Assembly (NCBI GenBank): GCA_902385025.1
Contig: CABMDX010000243.1
Coordinates: 1 to 6,936 of the forward strand
Reading direction: 5' to 3'
Origin: an uncultured archaeon
GTDB taxonomy: Archaea > Halobacteriota > Methanosarcinia > Methanotrichales > Methanotrichaceae
DNA length: 6,936 bases
The translations under genes were made by a program, and so were the position numbers. The notes under the pieces are model-generated. The model was not told the DNA's origin. It ran no database searches and saw only the letters and a list, made by a program, of their open reading frames with translations. Positions 1-5,273 of the stretch are shown one piece after another (within the stretch, counting starts at the first letter, position 1; every line of letters begins with the position of its first letter).

Positions 1-728
1 CCTGCCCTCTTCCCTCTCCTACTGAACTCTTTCCCCCCCCCCCCCACCCGGTGGTCGTTCCCCATGGTTGGGTGCCCCCCCCCCCCCCCCCTCCACCCCC
101 CCCCCCTCCCTCGGGGCCTGCGTGGGGGGGTTCCCACCAATCCGAGGGAAACTCCACAGTGGTGTGAGTCTCTGAGAAGAAAGTCTATACGATCTGCATC
201 CAGGTCTCCAACGATAATCTGTCCCAAAGGCGGCCTGCCGCCAGATGCGATATCTGCGATCTCTCGGAATAGATCATCCACAGAGCCATAAGCCTCTTCT
301 GCCGCCTGAAGGGCCTGTTCCGAGAAGGGATGCGCGGAAATGATATCGCGGGTGAATTCCTCATGTCTTGCGACACGCTTTCCTCCAAGCTTTGGCTGGA
401 TCTCAGGATTGCGGCTGAGCACTCCTTCTACGGCATGAGAGAGGGCAGAGTGGCCAAGGTCATGCAAGAGGCCCGCCAGCCTGACTTTTTTTATATCCTG
501 GCCAGAAAGACCCAGATGGCAGGCCATGCGCCCAGCCATATGCATGGTTCCCAGAGAATGCTCAAACCTTGTATGATTTGCTCCAGGATATACGGTTTCT
601 ACGAGGCCGAGCTGCTTTATGCCCTTCAGCCGCTGCACTGGGCGCGATAGGATGAGTTGCCACTCCAGCTCATCCGTCTGGATGGCCCCGTGCACGGGGT
701 CGTGAAGGGTTCTGCGCTCATTGTTCAC
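1..728 (-). CDS. HD-domain phosphohydrolase (COG1078/YwfO type), partial and corrupted at its 3' end
   Basis: This is the N-terminal part of an HD-superfamily metal-dependent phosphohydrolase related to dNTP triphosphohydrolases (COG1078, B. subtilis YwfO group); the substrate is probably a nucleotide, but this is inferred. From the GTG at 728 the protein opens with RRTLHDPVHG (5-14). The metal ligands are visible as H57 in TRFEHSLGTMH, H89-D90 in GLLHDLGHSALSH, and a later Asp in GDLDADRIDFLLRD (174-187). A nearby ATG is out of frame, so GTG is the likely start. It lies 17 bases after the NAC stop, so the two genes probably share a transcript. The match to the family is good to about residue 198 (base 135). 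After that the frame stays open but codes for Gly/Arg-rich nonsense from homopolymer runs, so the true C-terminus (family members are usually 350-450 residues) is absent. The domain call is firm and the exact reaction is not. Confidence 0.85.
   Translation of the reverse strand, partial: MNNERRTLHDPVHGAIQTDELEWQLILSRPVQRLKGIKQLGLVETVYPGANHTRFEHSLGTMHMAGRMACHLGLSGQDIKKVRLAGLLHDLGHSALSHAVEGVLSRNPEIQPKLGGKRVARHEEFTRDIISAHPFSEQALQAAEEAYGSVDDLFREIADIASGGRPPLGQIIVGDLDADRIDFLLRDSHHCGVSLGLVGTPPRRPRGRGGGWRGGGGGHPTMGNDHRVGGGGKEFSRRGKRA
33..130. repeat. Homopolymer C/G tracts at the contig end, probable artefact
   Basis: There are runs of C13 (33-45), C17 (75-91) and C11 (96-106), then G7 (124-130), separated by short mixed sequence. 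They replace what should be the middle of the HD-domain gene. Read outward from the contig toward its left end (minus strand) the long runs are poly-G, the typical no-signal artefact of two-colour sequencing chemistry. I treat 1 to about 131 as unreliable sequence, not biology. Confidence 0.75.
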
Positions 729-745
729 GGTATTGGTCGTAGCGC

Positions 746-1135
746 CTACTTGGCACCGAGCTTCAATATAGCCGCGGCCAGGTCGCCTTTGGCCTCCAGC
801 AATGCTGCGTGTGCCGCCTCTATTGTCACGCCTGTCTGAGCTGCCACTAGCTCCACATCAGAGCCAGGGATCTCGATAGCTGGGCTTTCGGGAGCAATGC
901 CTGAAAGAGTCTCCTCTCTGGAATCGCCCGAGATCTGATAGCTGCGCACGCCGTGAGCATCCATGATCGCGACCGAGGGATTTGTGATGATGATCTCCCT
1001 GTCAGGCATGCGAATTAGAACCTCGGTGACATTCTCGAGCTCATCGATATCGATGCCCATGTTCTTCAGCATGCCCTTCATCTTCTTCGGGCTCATGCCC
1101 CCTCTTCCACCCAAACCTCCTAAACCGGGAAACAT
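746..1135 (-). CDS. nac: Archaeal nascent polypeptide-associated complex protein (NAC)
   Basis: This ribosome-associated factor binds nascent chains near the exit tunnel, and archaea use it as a homodimer. Counting from the ATG at 1135, the protein has a Gly-rich N-terminus (FPGLGGLGGRGG), a basic helix (SPKKMKGMLKNMGI), then the NAC beta-barrel at about 35-75 with the conserved stretches REIIITNPSVAIMD and SYQISGD. An acidic/Pro linker follows (80-92), then a C-terminal UBA domain (93-129, DVELVAAQTGVTIEAAHAAL). It has 129 residues, slightly long for archaeal NAC (about 115-120). The frame also opens at an ATG at 1153 (135 residues), but GGTGAT at 1144-1139 is a plausible ribosome binding site for the 1135 start, and nothing similar precedes 1153. 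The HD-domain gene follows after 17 bases, suggesting a two-gene operon. Family assignment is secure; the start is uncertain by six codons. Confidence 0.93.
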   Translation of the reverse strand: MFPGLGGLGGRGGMSPKKMKGMLKNMGIDIDELENVTEVLIRMPDREIIITNPSVAIMDAHGVRSYQISGDSREETLSGIAPESPAIEIPGSDVELVAAQTGVTIEAAHAALLEAKGDLAAAILKLGAK

Positions 1136-1191
1136 AAAATCACCGTAGCCCATGTTGTGATTACTCTTAGTAAAGATATCTGTCGTCCCCT

Positions 1192-1197
1192 AAAAAA
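1192..1197 (-). terminator. T6 tract between the secreted-protein gene and NAC
   Basis: On the minus strand TTTTTT lies 53 bases after the stop of the secreted-protein gene (1250) and before NAC. Archaeal RNA polymerase terminates at T-rich non-template tracts without needing a hairpin, so this could end the upstream transcript. A single T6 is weak evidence. Confidence 0.3.
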
Positions 1198-1249
1198 TGG
1201 TGAATCAGGATCATTGGTCGTTTATTATCCAATCCACTATGCATATCGG

Positions 1250-1630
1250 TTACTGTCGAACGATCACAGGCCGCCCTGTAATCTGAGAGAGAAACCAGGG
1301 ATCATCCATGAAGTAGGGCGAGCTGAAGTCGGGCGGCAGATAGCTGGCCAGATTCTCAGTGCCGTTCATAACAATCGGGGTGGCATCCTCAGCAAAGGAA
1401 GGAAGGTAGATGGTGGACGACCCGATGGGCTCCAGAGTGCCGTTGGAAAGATAGTGACCTTTGGGGACAACTCCCCAGGACCACAGTCCTCCGCTCGGTT
1501 CCTGGATAATGTTTTTATTGCCGTTGCTGTCGAGCCATCTCTTACCGTAATCTCCGCCAAGCTCTGTGGGCTGGGCGAAGGCCGGAGCAGCGAAGAGGCC
1601 TATTAGAATGACTGCTAATAAGAGTCTCAT
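1250..1630 (-). CDS. Small secreted protein of unknown family
   Basis: I do not recognise this 126-residue protein. It begins with a clear Sec-type signal peptide: R2, a hydrophobic core LLLAVILIGLF, and a cleavage-like site APAFA-QP after residue 19. The mature part (about 107 residues) is aromatic and Gly/Pro-rich (GGLWSWGVVPKGHY, YLPPDFSSPYF), has no Cys and no further membrane segment, and carries two N-glycosylation sequons, NGT at 63-65 and 89-91, as seen in archaeal S-layer and surface proteins. The frame can be read from a TTG at 1636, but the ATG at 1630 has GAGG (1642-1639) eight bases upstream and gives a cleaner signal peptide. It has its own TATA-like box at 1690-1683, so it is probably transcribed alone. 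It is likely a real exported protein with unknown role. Confidence 0.75.
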   Translation of the reverse strand: MRLLLAVILIGLFAAPAFAQPTELGGDYGKRWLDSNGNKNIIQEPSGGLWSWGVVPKGHYLSNGTLEPIGSSTIYLPSFAEDATPIVMNGTENLASYLPPDFSSPYFMDDPWFLSQITGRPVIVRQ

Positions 1631-1638
1631 CTGCAATT

Positions 1639-1650
1639 CCTCAAATGAGG
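1639..1650 (-). promoter_or_regulatory. Ribosome binding site inside a short hairpin (secreted-protein gene)
   Basis: Minus strand CCTCATTTGAGG: the GAGG ribosome binding site (1642-1639) can pair with CCTC just upstream across an ATTT loop. The four-pair GC-rich stem could partly mask translation start. The stem is short and may be accidental. Confidence 0.3.
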
Positions 1651-1682
1651 TCTTCCTCTATTTGCTTAAATTTCTTTGGAGT

Positions 1683-1690
1683 GTATATAC
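1683..1690 (-). promoter_or_regulatory. TATA-like box for the secreted-protein gene
   Basis: Minus strand GTATATAC is centred about 57 bases upstream of the ATG at 1630, in the 83-base gap after the NYN gene. Transcription would start about 25 bases downstream, near 1660, giving a leader of about 30 bases. This fits archaeal promoter geometry, by inspection only. Confidence 0.45.
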
Positions 1691-1713
1691 TGCATTTCTA
1701 ATATTTTTCAATA

Positions 1714-2247
1714 TTATCGCGCGACCTGACTTATCATATTTTGATCGATGATCGCACTCTCGTCGACGGCCGAGAGCAGCTCGTCATGTATGGAGCTTTG
1801 CGAGAAGTATAGCGTCACCAGCACGCCAGCCTCCTTGGCAGCCTCGATGGCTGGCACAAAATCACTGTCTCCAGTAACGATAACCGCTTTTCCGATCATC
1901 CTTCCGCATGAGAGGCGAACCAGGTCCGCAGCCAGAGCAATGTCGACTCTTTTTTGCACAAACTCTCCACCCACACAGCCCAAGCGCCCCAGCTTAACCT
2001 CAAACCTTGGGAGCTTACGCAAAGTGTATACGAATTTATCCATGGATGCAAACCTGCGCCGCTCCTCCTCAGTTGGAGGGCAGCTCTGGTAGGGCATGCA
2101 GTTGTAATAATAGGTCCTCAGACGCTCATAATCCCCGCAAAGGATATCCGAAAACCTGGCCAAATCGATTTTGGGCTTGCCAAAATCCACATCTAAAATT
2201 TTTGTCAAATAAGCGCCATCTATGAATACAGCCGCGCGATTTCCCAA
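1714..2247 (-). CDS. NYN domain protein (LabA/DUF88 type), putative endoribonuclease
   Basis: This 177-residue protein consists of one NYN domain, a PIN-like nuclease fold in which clustered acidic residues bind a divalent metal to cut RNA. The conserved acids are visible: D10 in AVFIDGAYL near the N-terminus, D102 and D108 in KRVDIALAADLV, and D127/D129 in VIVTGDSDFVPAIEAAKEAG. The second half (120-170) is the typical Rossmann-like end with a closing strand ALSAVDESAIID-like segment. No ATG suits the N-terminus; a TTG at 2247 is supported by AAGGTG (2260-2255) seven bases upstream and puts the first strand at the expected position. It appears monocistronic, with a TATA-like box and a stem-loop upstream. 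Family membership is firm. RNase activity is inferred from intact acids, and the RNA target is unknown. Confidence 0.85.
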   Translation of the reverse strand: MGNRAAVFIDGAYLTKILDVDFGKPKIDLARFSDILCGDYERLRTYYYNCMPYQSCPPTEEERRRFASMDKFVYTLRKLPRFEVKLGRLGCVGGEFVQKRVDIALAADLVRLSCGRMIGKAVIVTGDSDFVPAIEAAKEAGVLVTLYFSQSSIHDELLSAVDESAIIDQNMISQVAR

Positions 2248-2254
2248 ATTAACC

Positions 2255-2260
2255 CACCTT
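2255..2260 (-). promoter_or_regulatory. Ribosome binding site deciding the TTG start of the NYN gene
   Basis: AAGGTG on the minus strand lies seven bases before the TTG at 2247 and matches part of the archaeal AGGAGGTGATC complement to the 16S 3' end. This is the main reason for accepting a TTG start. Confidence 0.55.
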
Positions 2261-2271
2261 AACCATTATTT

Positions 2272-2295
2272 ACTGCCGTCCGCCGGAACGGCAGT
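2272..2295 (-). promoter_or_regulatory. 8-bp perfect stem-loop in the NYN gene leader
   Basis: ACTGCCGT (2272-2279) and ACGGCAGT (2288-2295) are exact reverse complements around an 8-base GC-rich loop. The structure ends 24 bases upstream of the NYN start codon and lies just downstream of a TATA-like box (2335-2328), so it would form at the very 5' end of the mRNA. It could be an RNA stability or autoregulation element, or a DNA operator. It is not followed by a T-tract on the minus strand, so it does not look like a terminator. Confidence 0.5.
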
Positions 2296-2327
2296 GGCCA
2301 TTATTCTTATTAACATTACCATGCTAT

Positions 2328-2335
2328 GATATATC
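2328..2335 (-). promoter_or_regulatory. TATA-like box for the NYN gene
   Basis: Minus strand GATATATC lies about 80 bases upstream of the TTG start. The predicted transcription start near 2303 falls just before the stem-loop at 2295-2272. The remainder of the gap up to the FKBP stop at 2495 shows no further supported feature. Confidence 0.4.
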
Positions 2336-2494
2336 TAGCTTTGCCCAGGTGCCCAAAACCGAAAGACGGGGCCAGTGTTAATCATCTTTCTCTTGATTTC
2401 TCGGCTCTGGCCGCAAAAATTCCGACGAGGCATCCAAAGAAGAATGGCCGAAGTCCTTCAAACATGGCATTATTTCAGTCTCTTGGCGTCGCTA

Positions 2495-2944
2495 TTACTG
2501 CTCCTTTGGTTGGCTCTTTACTATATCTACAAGTGTTATTTCAAAAGTGAGCGTCTGTTCCGATAGAGGGTGGTTGGCATCAAGAGTTACCGTGCTGCCG
2601 GTGATATCCGTGATCTGAACAGGAACCATCACGCCATTGGAGGCGCATATCTCCAGGACCATGCCCTCTGCGGGCACGACCTCAGCCGGAAGATCCTTCT
2701 TGTCCACTTTTATCACTCGATCCTCCCTATACTTTCCGTAGCCTTTTTCTGGAGGGATCTGAACCGTCTTTGACTCGCCGGGGCTCATGCCGACTACCGC
2801 CTCCTCAAAGCCCTGGATAAGACAACCTGATCCCAGTTCGAACTCCAGCGGATCGGACCCTGCCGAGGAGTCAAAGAGAACGCCGGTATCGAGCTTGCCG
2901 CTATAGTGCACCTTTACCGTATCACCCATCTTCGCTTGTGCCAT
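2495..2944 (-). CDS. FKBP-type peptidyl-prolyl cis-trans isomerase, SlyD-like with IF domain
   Basis: This protein folding enzyme isomerises Xaa-Pro bonds, and SlyD-type members are also chaperones. It has no signal peptide, so it is cytoplasmic. The FKBP half is clear: VKVHYSGKLDTGVLFDSS (10-27, with Y14 and D25 of the active pocket), EFELGSGCLIQGFEEAVVGM (34-53) and IPPEKGYGKY (63-72). An insert-in-flap domain follows at about 73-120 (RVIKVDKKDLP, GMVLEI, VPVQITDITGSTVTLDANHPL). The FKBP fold closes with LTFEITLVDI (132-141). It has 149 residues, normal for archaeal short FKBPs, and ends in a short polar tail without the His-rich metal-binding extension of bacterial SlyD. ATG at 2944 is chosen over a TTG at 2947; GAGG lies nine bases upstream. 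It is transcribed divergently from htpX. Confidence 0.93.
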   Translation of the reverse strand: MAQAKMGDTVKVHYSGKLDTGVLFDSSAGSDPLEFELGSGCLIQGFEEAVVGMSPGESKTVQIPPEKGYGKYREDRVIKVDKKDLPAEVVPAEGMVLEICASNGVMVPVQITDITGSTVTLDANHPLSEQTLTFEITLVDIVKSQPKEQ

Positions 2945-2980
2945 CAAGATACGCCTCTTTCCAGTATTTTCTAAGAATCT

Positions 2981-2989
2981 CTAAATATG
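2981..2989 (-). promoter_or_regulatory. TATA-like box for the FKBP gene
   Basis: Minus strand CATATTTAG is about 40 bases upstream of the ATG at 2944. Transcription would start near 2960, leaving a leader of about 15 bases that contains the GAGG ribosome binding site. One copy of the direct repeat starts six bases beyond its upstream edge. Confidence 0.4.
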
Positions 2990-2994
2990 CCGTT

Positions 2995-3004
2995 GCAGCT
3001 TCAA
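2995..3004. repeat. 10-bp direct repeat, copy 1
   Basis: GCAGCTTCAA occurs here and again at 3042-3051 in the same orientation, 47 bases apart start to start. This copy lies immediately upstream of the FKBP TATA-like box. It is a candidate transcription factor half-site. Confidence 0.5.
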
Positions 3005-3009
3005 CTATT

Positions 3010-3038
3010 TAGCTGGTGTCCCCGCCATGGGCCAGCTA
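3010..3038. promoter_or_regulatory. 7-bp inverted repeat, operator-like
   Basis: TAGCTGG (3010-3016) and CCAGCTA (3032-3038) are exact reverse complements around a 15-base centre, with one extra T-G pair possible. The dyad lies between the two copies of the direct repeat and midway between the FKBP and htpX TATA-like boxes. That position suits a regulator acting on both promoters. Confidence 0.45.
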
Positions 3039-3041
3039 TGG

Positions 3042-3051
3042 GCAGCTTCAA
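3042..3051. repeat. 10-bp direct repeat, copy 2
   Basis: This is the second copy of GCAGCTTCAA, ten bases upstream of the TTTATAG box at 3061-3067 that could serve htpX. Confidence 0.5.
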
Positions 3052-3060
3052 GATTTGAAT

Positions 3061-3067
3061 TTTATAG
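3061..3067 (+). promoter_or_regulatory. TATA-like box, candidate for the htpX-pspAB operon
   Basis: TTTATAG is preceded by an A/T-rich stretch. Transcription would start near 3090, giving a long leader of about 165 bases before htpX. A closer but poorer A/T-rich candidate lies around 3178-3185, so the true promoter is uncertain. Confidence 0.35.
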
Positions 3068-3135
3068 TAGCCGCCATATCGTTTGGGAATGCGAGAGAAG
3101 AATTAAGAGGTGAGAAGAAGGTCTAATATCCTAGC

Positions 3136-3145
3136 AGTTATAACT
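3136..3145. promoter_or_regulatory. Perfect 10-bp palindrome upstream of htpX
   Basis: AGTTATAACT is self-complementary, and the surrounding CCTAG (3130-3134) and CTAGG (3144-3148) also form an inverted pair. It lies about 110 bases upstream of the htpX start and could be an operator or a leader hairpin. Confidence 0.35.
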
Positions 3146-3256
3146 AGGTAGGCAAAGAGTGACAAGGGGATAGAGCAAAATAAAATTCCCACAAGAATGA
3201 TCAGTTTGAAGATAGGCAGTTAGAAGTTTGATAGGCTATCAAGGTGAAAAAAAGCT

Positions 3257-4141
3257 ATGAAAAGATGGAAGTCTGATAGAGGGCTTGAAGCCATGATGTT
3301 TCTCACTATGTTTCTCCTTGCAGTGGTTTATCTGGCATTCCTGGCAGTTTTATTGGCCATGAACACGAGTCAGGTAGTAATAATCCTGTTCATGGGCGGG
3401 TTCATGTTCCTGCAGTATTTCTTCTCGGACAGGATGATCCTGTCATCGATGGGCGCCAAAATAGTCTCGGAGAGCGAGGCTCCCGAGCTGCATCAAATGG
3501 TTTCAAGGCTCTGCGCCATTGCCGATCTGCCCATGCCGAAGATCGCCATAATGAATACCAGCATGCCAAATGCCTTTGCCACCGGCAGGAATCAGAAGAA
3601 TGCGGTGGTGGCCGTGACCACCGGAATCATGCAGAAGCTCAACAGAAGTGAGCTGGAGGCGGTCATAGCCCATGAGCTGACCCATGTGAAGAATCGGGAC
3701 ATGATGGTCATGACCATAGCTACATTCCTCTCCTCCATAGCCCAGATTCTGGTGCAGTGGTTGCCATTCTTTGGCACCGGCGGAGATAGTCGCGATCGCG
3801 ATTCGAGCAGCAACTTCATTATTCTGTTCCTGGTCTCCCTTGTCGTCTGGATAATAAGCTTCATACTCATTCGCGCTCTTTCCAGATACAGAGAATTTGC
3901 AGCCGACCGCGGCTCTGCGATCATTACAGGCCAGCCGTCCAACCTGGCATCGGCTCTGATGAAGATCAGCGGCTATAGGGTTCCGTCCCAGGATCTGAGA
4001 AAGGTGGAGGGGCCTGTAAGCGCGCTATTCATTGTGCCCGCCATATCGGGCTCGTCCATTATGAATCTGTTCTCGACGCATCCCTCGACCGAGGCCAGAA
4101 TCGCAGCCCTGCAGAAGATCGAGCAGGAGCTGGAGGCTTAA
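3257..4141 (+). CDS. htpX: HtpX-type membrane zinc metalloprotease (M48B)
   Basis: This integral membrane endopeptidase degrades misfolded membrane proteins. It has 294 residues, normal for the family. The N-terminus carries two membrane segments (about 13-34 and 38-56), then a cytoplasmic catalytic part with the family stretch PNAFATGR (104-111). The zinc motif is HELTH at 139-143 (His139 and His143 ligands, Glu140 catalytic). Two more hydrophobic segments follow (about 152-172 and 187-208), then SRYREFAADRGSA with the third ligand Glu213. The conserved end FSTHPSTEARIAAL lies near residue 280. All catalytic residues are intact. ATG at 3257 has AAGGTGA nine bases upstream. pspAB starts two bases after the stop, so the two are co-transcribed. 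The gene diverges from the FKBP gene across a repeat-rich control region. Confidence 0.96.
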   Translation: MKRWKSDRGLEAMMFLTMFLLAVVYLAFLAVLLAMNTSQVVIILFMGGFMFLQYFFSDRMILSSMGAKIVSESEAPELHQMVSRLCAIADLPMPKIAIMNTSMPNAFATGRNQKNAVVAVTTGIMQKLNRSELEAVIAHELTHVKNRDMMVMTIATFLSSIAQILVQWLPFFGTGGDSRDRDSSSNFIILFLVSLVVWIISFILIRALSRYREFAADRGSAIITGQPSNLASALMKISGYRVPSQDLRKVEGPVSALFIVPAISGSSIMNLFSTHPSTEARIAALQKIEQELEA

Positions 4142-4143
4142 GA

Positions 4144-4713
4144 ATGGGTTTTTTGGACTCCATCCTGGGAAAGACCCGTCTTCCCGAGGCCAAGACCGAC
4201 CGGCTTTTCGCCATCTCAACCGCTGCGGTGACGATGGAGACGAGCCTTGGCTACAGCCCGGATGGCGCGGCTGGGGTCTGCATCAAGCCGATGGAGTCCT
4301 CCCGCTATGAGGCTGCCAGGACGGAGATCGAAGAGCTGCTGGCAGTGAGCATCAAGGAGACAGGAACCAAATTTAGCATCCAGAAGGATGAGTACAACTA
4401 CGTCTGGGTGGTCTTATCCGACCCGGACTTCGACGATCTCGTGACCAGCATCCAGATGGTCTGCCAAATACTGATGGAGCAGGGCTTTGGAACACAGCTC
4501 CTGGCCGCAGTCTATCGCTTCAAAGGCGAGGGCAGCTCGAGGGTCTACTGGATATACAGCTTCAAGCTGGGGTCTTACTATCCCTTTGCACCTAAAGGAG
4601 CGCAGGAAAGGGACACATCCAGGGAGTTTCGGCTGAGGTCGCTGATGCAAAAGGAGCTTCCTGTGGAGAAAGACGAATCGAAGTGGTATCCGATGTGGGG
4701 GATGCCGATATAG
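4144..4713 (+). CDS. pspAB: PspA-associated protein PspAB
   Basis: This 189-residue protein matches the PspAB family, found next to htpX in many archaea and in actinobacteria and named for its link to the phage-shock (PspA) membrane-stress system. Its molecular function is not established. Visible features are the start MGFLDSILGKTRLP, a central region with YNYVWVVLSDPDFDDLVTSI (about 82-101), VYWIYSFKLGSYYPFAP (134-150) and the conserved tail SKWYPMWGMPI. It has no signal peptide and no clear membrane span, so it is probably a soluble or peripheral partner of HtpX. The start at 4144 is two bases after the htpX stop, with GGAGG (4132-4136) inside the end of htpX as ribosome binding site, implying translational coupling. 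No pspA gene lies in this window. The family call rests on both sequence and context. Confidence 0.85.
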   Translation: MGFLDSILGKTRLPEAKTDRLFAISTAAVTMETSLGYSPDGAAGVCIKPMESSRYEAARTEIEELLAVSIKETGTKFSIQKDEYNYVWVVLSDPDFDDLVTSIQMVCQILMEQGFGTQLLAAVYRFKGEGSSRVYWIYSFKLGSYYPFAPKGAQERDTSREFRLRSLMQKELPVEKDESKWYPMWGMPI

Positions 4714-4904
4714 TACAGTGCACTTGGCCTTTAAGTTCTCTATCCGTGCCTCGCAAAGAGTTTGAAGGCCGATTCATCATGGTCTATTTTTCAACGCCCG
4801 ATGAAAAGCAGCATTAAGAAAAGTCGCAAACGAACATGGTACGACCCTTTCTAAAGGAAATAGTCGGATTCGGGCTGATCATCCAAGACGATCATGACTG
4901 AACT

Positions 4905-4958
4905 AAGGCCGCGATCCTGCCGAGGATGTGATTTTCGGGCCGTAATGCATGGCTTCCT
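4905..4958 (+). repeat. 54-bp dispersed direct repeat, copy 1
   Basis: This stretch aligns without gaps to 6231-6284 in the same orientation, with 45 of 54 positions identical by hand count. The best conserved parts are the first 32 bases, with two mismatches, and the last 15 bases, which are identical; the mismatches cluster in the middle. Weaker similarity may extend upstream. The two copies flank the flavoprotein gene. Confidence 0.75.
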
Positions 4959-5151
4959 GAGAGCAGCTCATGAGCAACAGAAATCCTGCCATTCAGAAGG
5001 ATAGCAGCGAAACCCTCAGAGCTTTGCTCGCGGCCAACAATGGAATGATTTATCCACAATCGCCAGCCATCGAATTCTCGCTATCCTTGACAATAGGAAA
5101 CCGTTATTGAATCCGGCGGGCGCCATCTGGCCTTTGCATTCGAGGATTGTA

Positions 5152-5162
5152 TTTATAAAATA
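5152..5162 (+). promoter_or_regulatory. TATA box for the flavoprotein gene
   Basis: TTTATAAAATA is the best TATA match in the window. Transcription would start near 5182, so the leader is about 20 bases if translation starts at the ATG at 5202 and about 90 bases if it starts at 5274. Confidence 0.55.
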
Positions 5163-5273
5163 TGCTTTGGTCCTGGAATTGCCAAAAATGAAAGGGTGAA
5201 TATGCAGGTTGTATATAGGGAGAGTTGGGATCAACCCCATAATCTTTTATCCATAGCCTTAAAAAAAGATCCT

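Larger units (their letters stand above)
2945..3256. promoter_or_regulatory. Divergent control region between the FKBP and htpX genes
   Basis: This gap of 312 bases must carry promoters for both the minus-strand FKBP gene and the plus-strand htpX-pspAB operon. It contains two TATA-like boxes, a direct repeat, an inverted repeat and a 10-bp palindrome (listed separately). I see no convincing gene in it. A 13-codon frame beginning with GTG around 3113 is too short to support. The htpX ribosome binding site AAGGTGA is at 3241-3247. Confidence 0.6.
4714..5273. other. Gene-poor stretch between pspAB and the flavoprotein gene
   Basis: About 560 bases without a supported gene. It contains a weak T5 tract (4787-4791) that could end the htpX-pspAB transcript, a 17-codon ATG frame at 4801 that I do not support, one copy of a 54-bp direct repeat (4905-4958), and the promoter of the flavoprotein gene. 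Stop codons are frequent in all frames through 4714-5150, consistent with spacer or decayed sequence. Confidence 0.6.

Noticed and set aside
33..130. C-rich tracts as a genuine G-quadruplex or simple repeat element
   Set aside because: They interrupt a conserved gene at the extreme window edge and have the character of a sequencing artefact, so a biological reading is not justified without read data.
330..650. Plus-strand frame of 106 codons
   Set aside because: It lies antisense to the HD-domain gene, whose minus-strand frame shows clear catalytic motifs. The plus frame has no recognisable domain.
2272..2295. Stem-loop as terminator of the FKBP transcript
   Set aside because: It is 200 bases beyond the FKBP stop, downstream of a TATA-like box for the next gene, and lacks a following T-tract on the minus strand.
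2375..2566. Plus-strand frame of 63 codons with a hydrophobic stretch, a possible small membrane protein
   Set aside because: It starts with GTG and no ribosome binding site, and its last 72 bases are antisense to the well-conserved end of the FKBP gene. The hydrophobic run alone is not enough support.
3113..3154. 13-codon GTG frame in the htpX leader, possible leader peptide
   Set aside because: It is very short, with only a partial ribosome binding site, and such frames occur often by chance in spacers.
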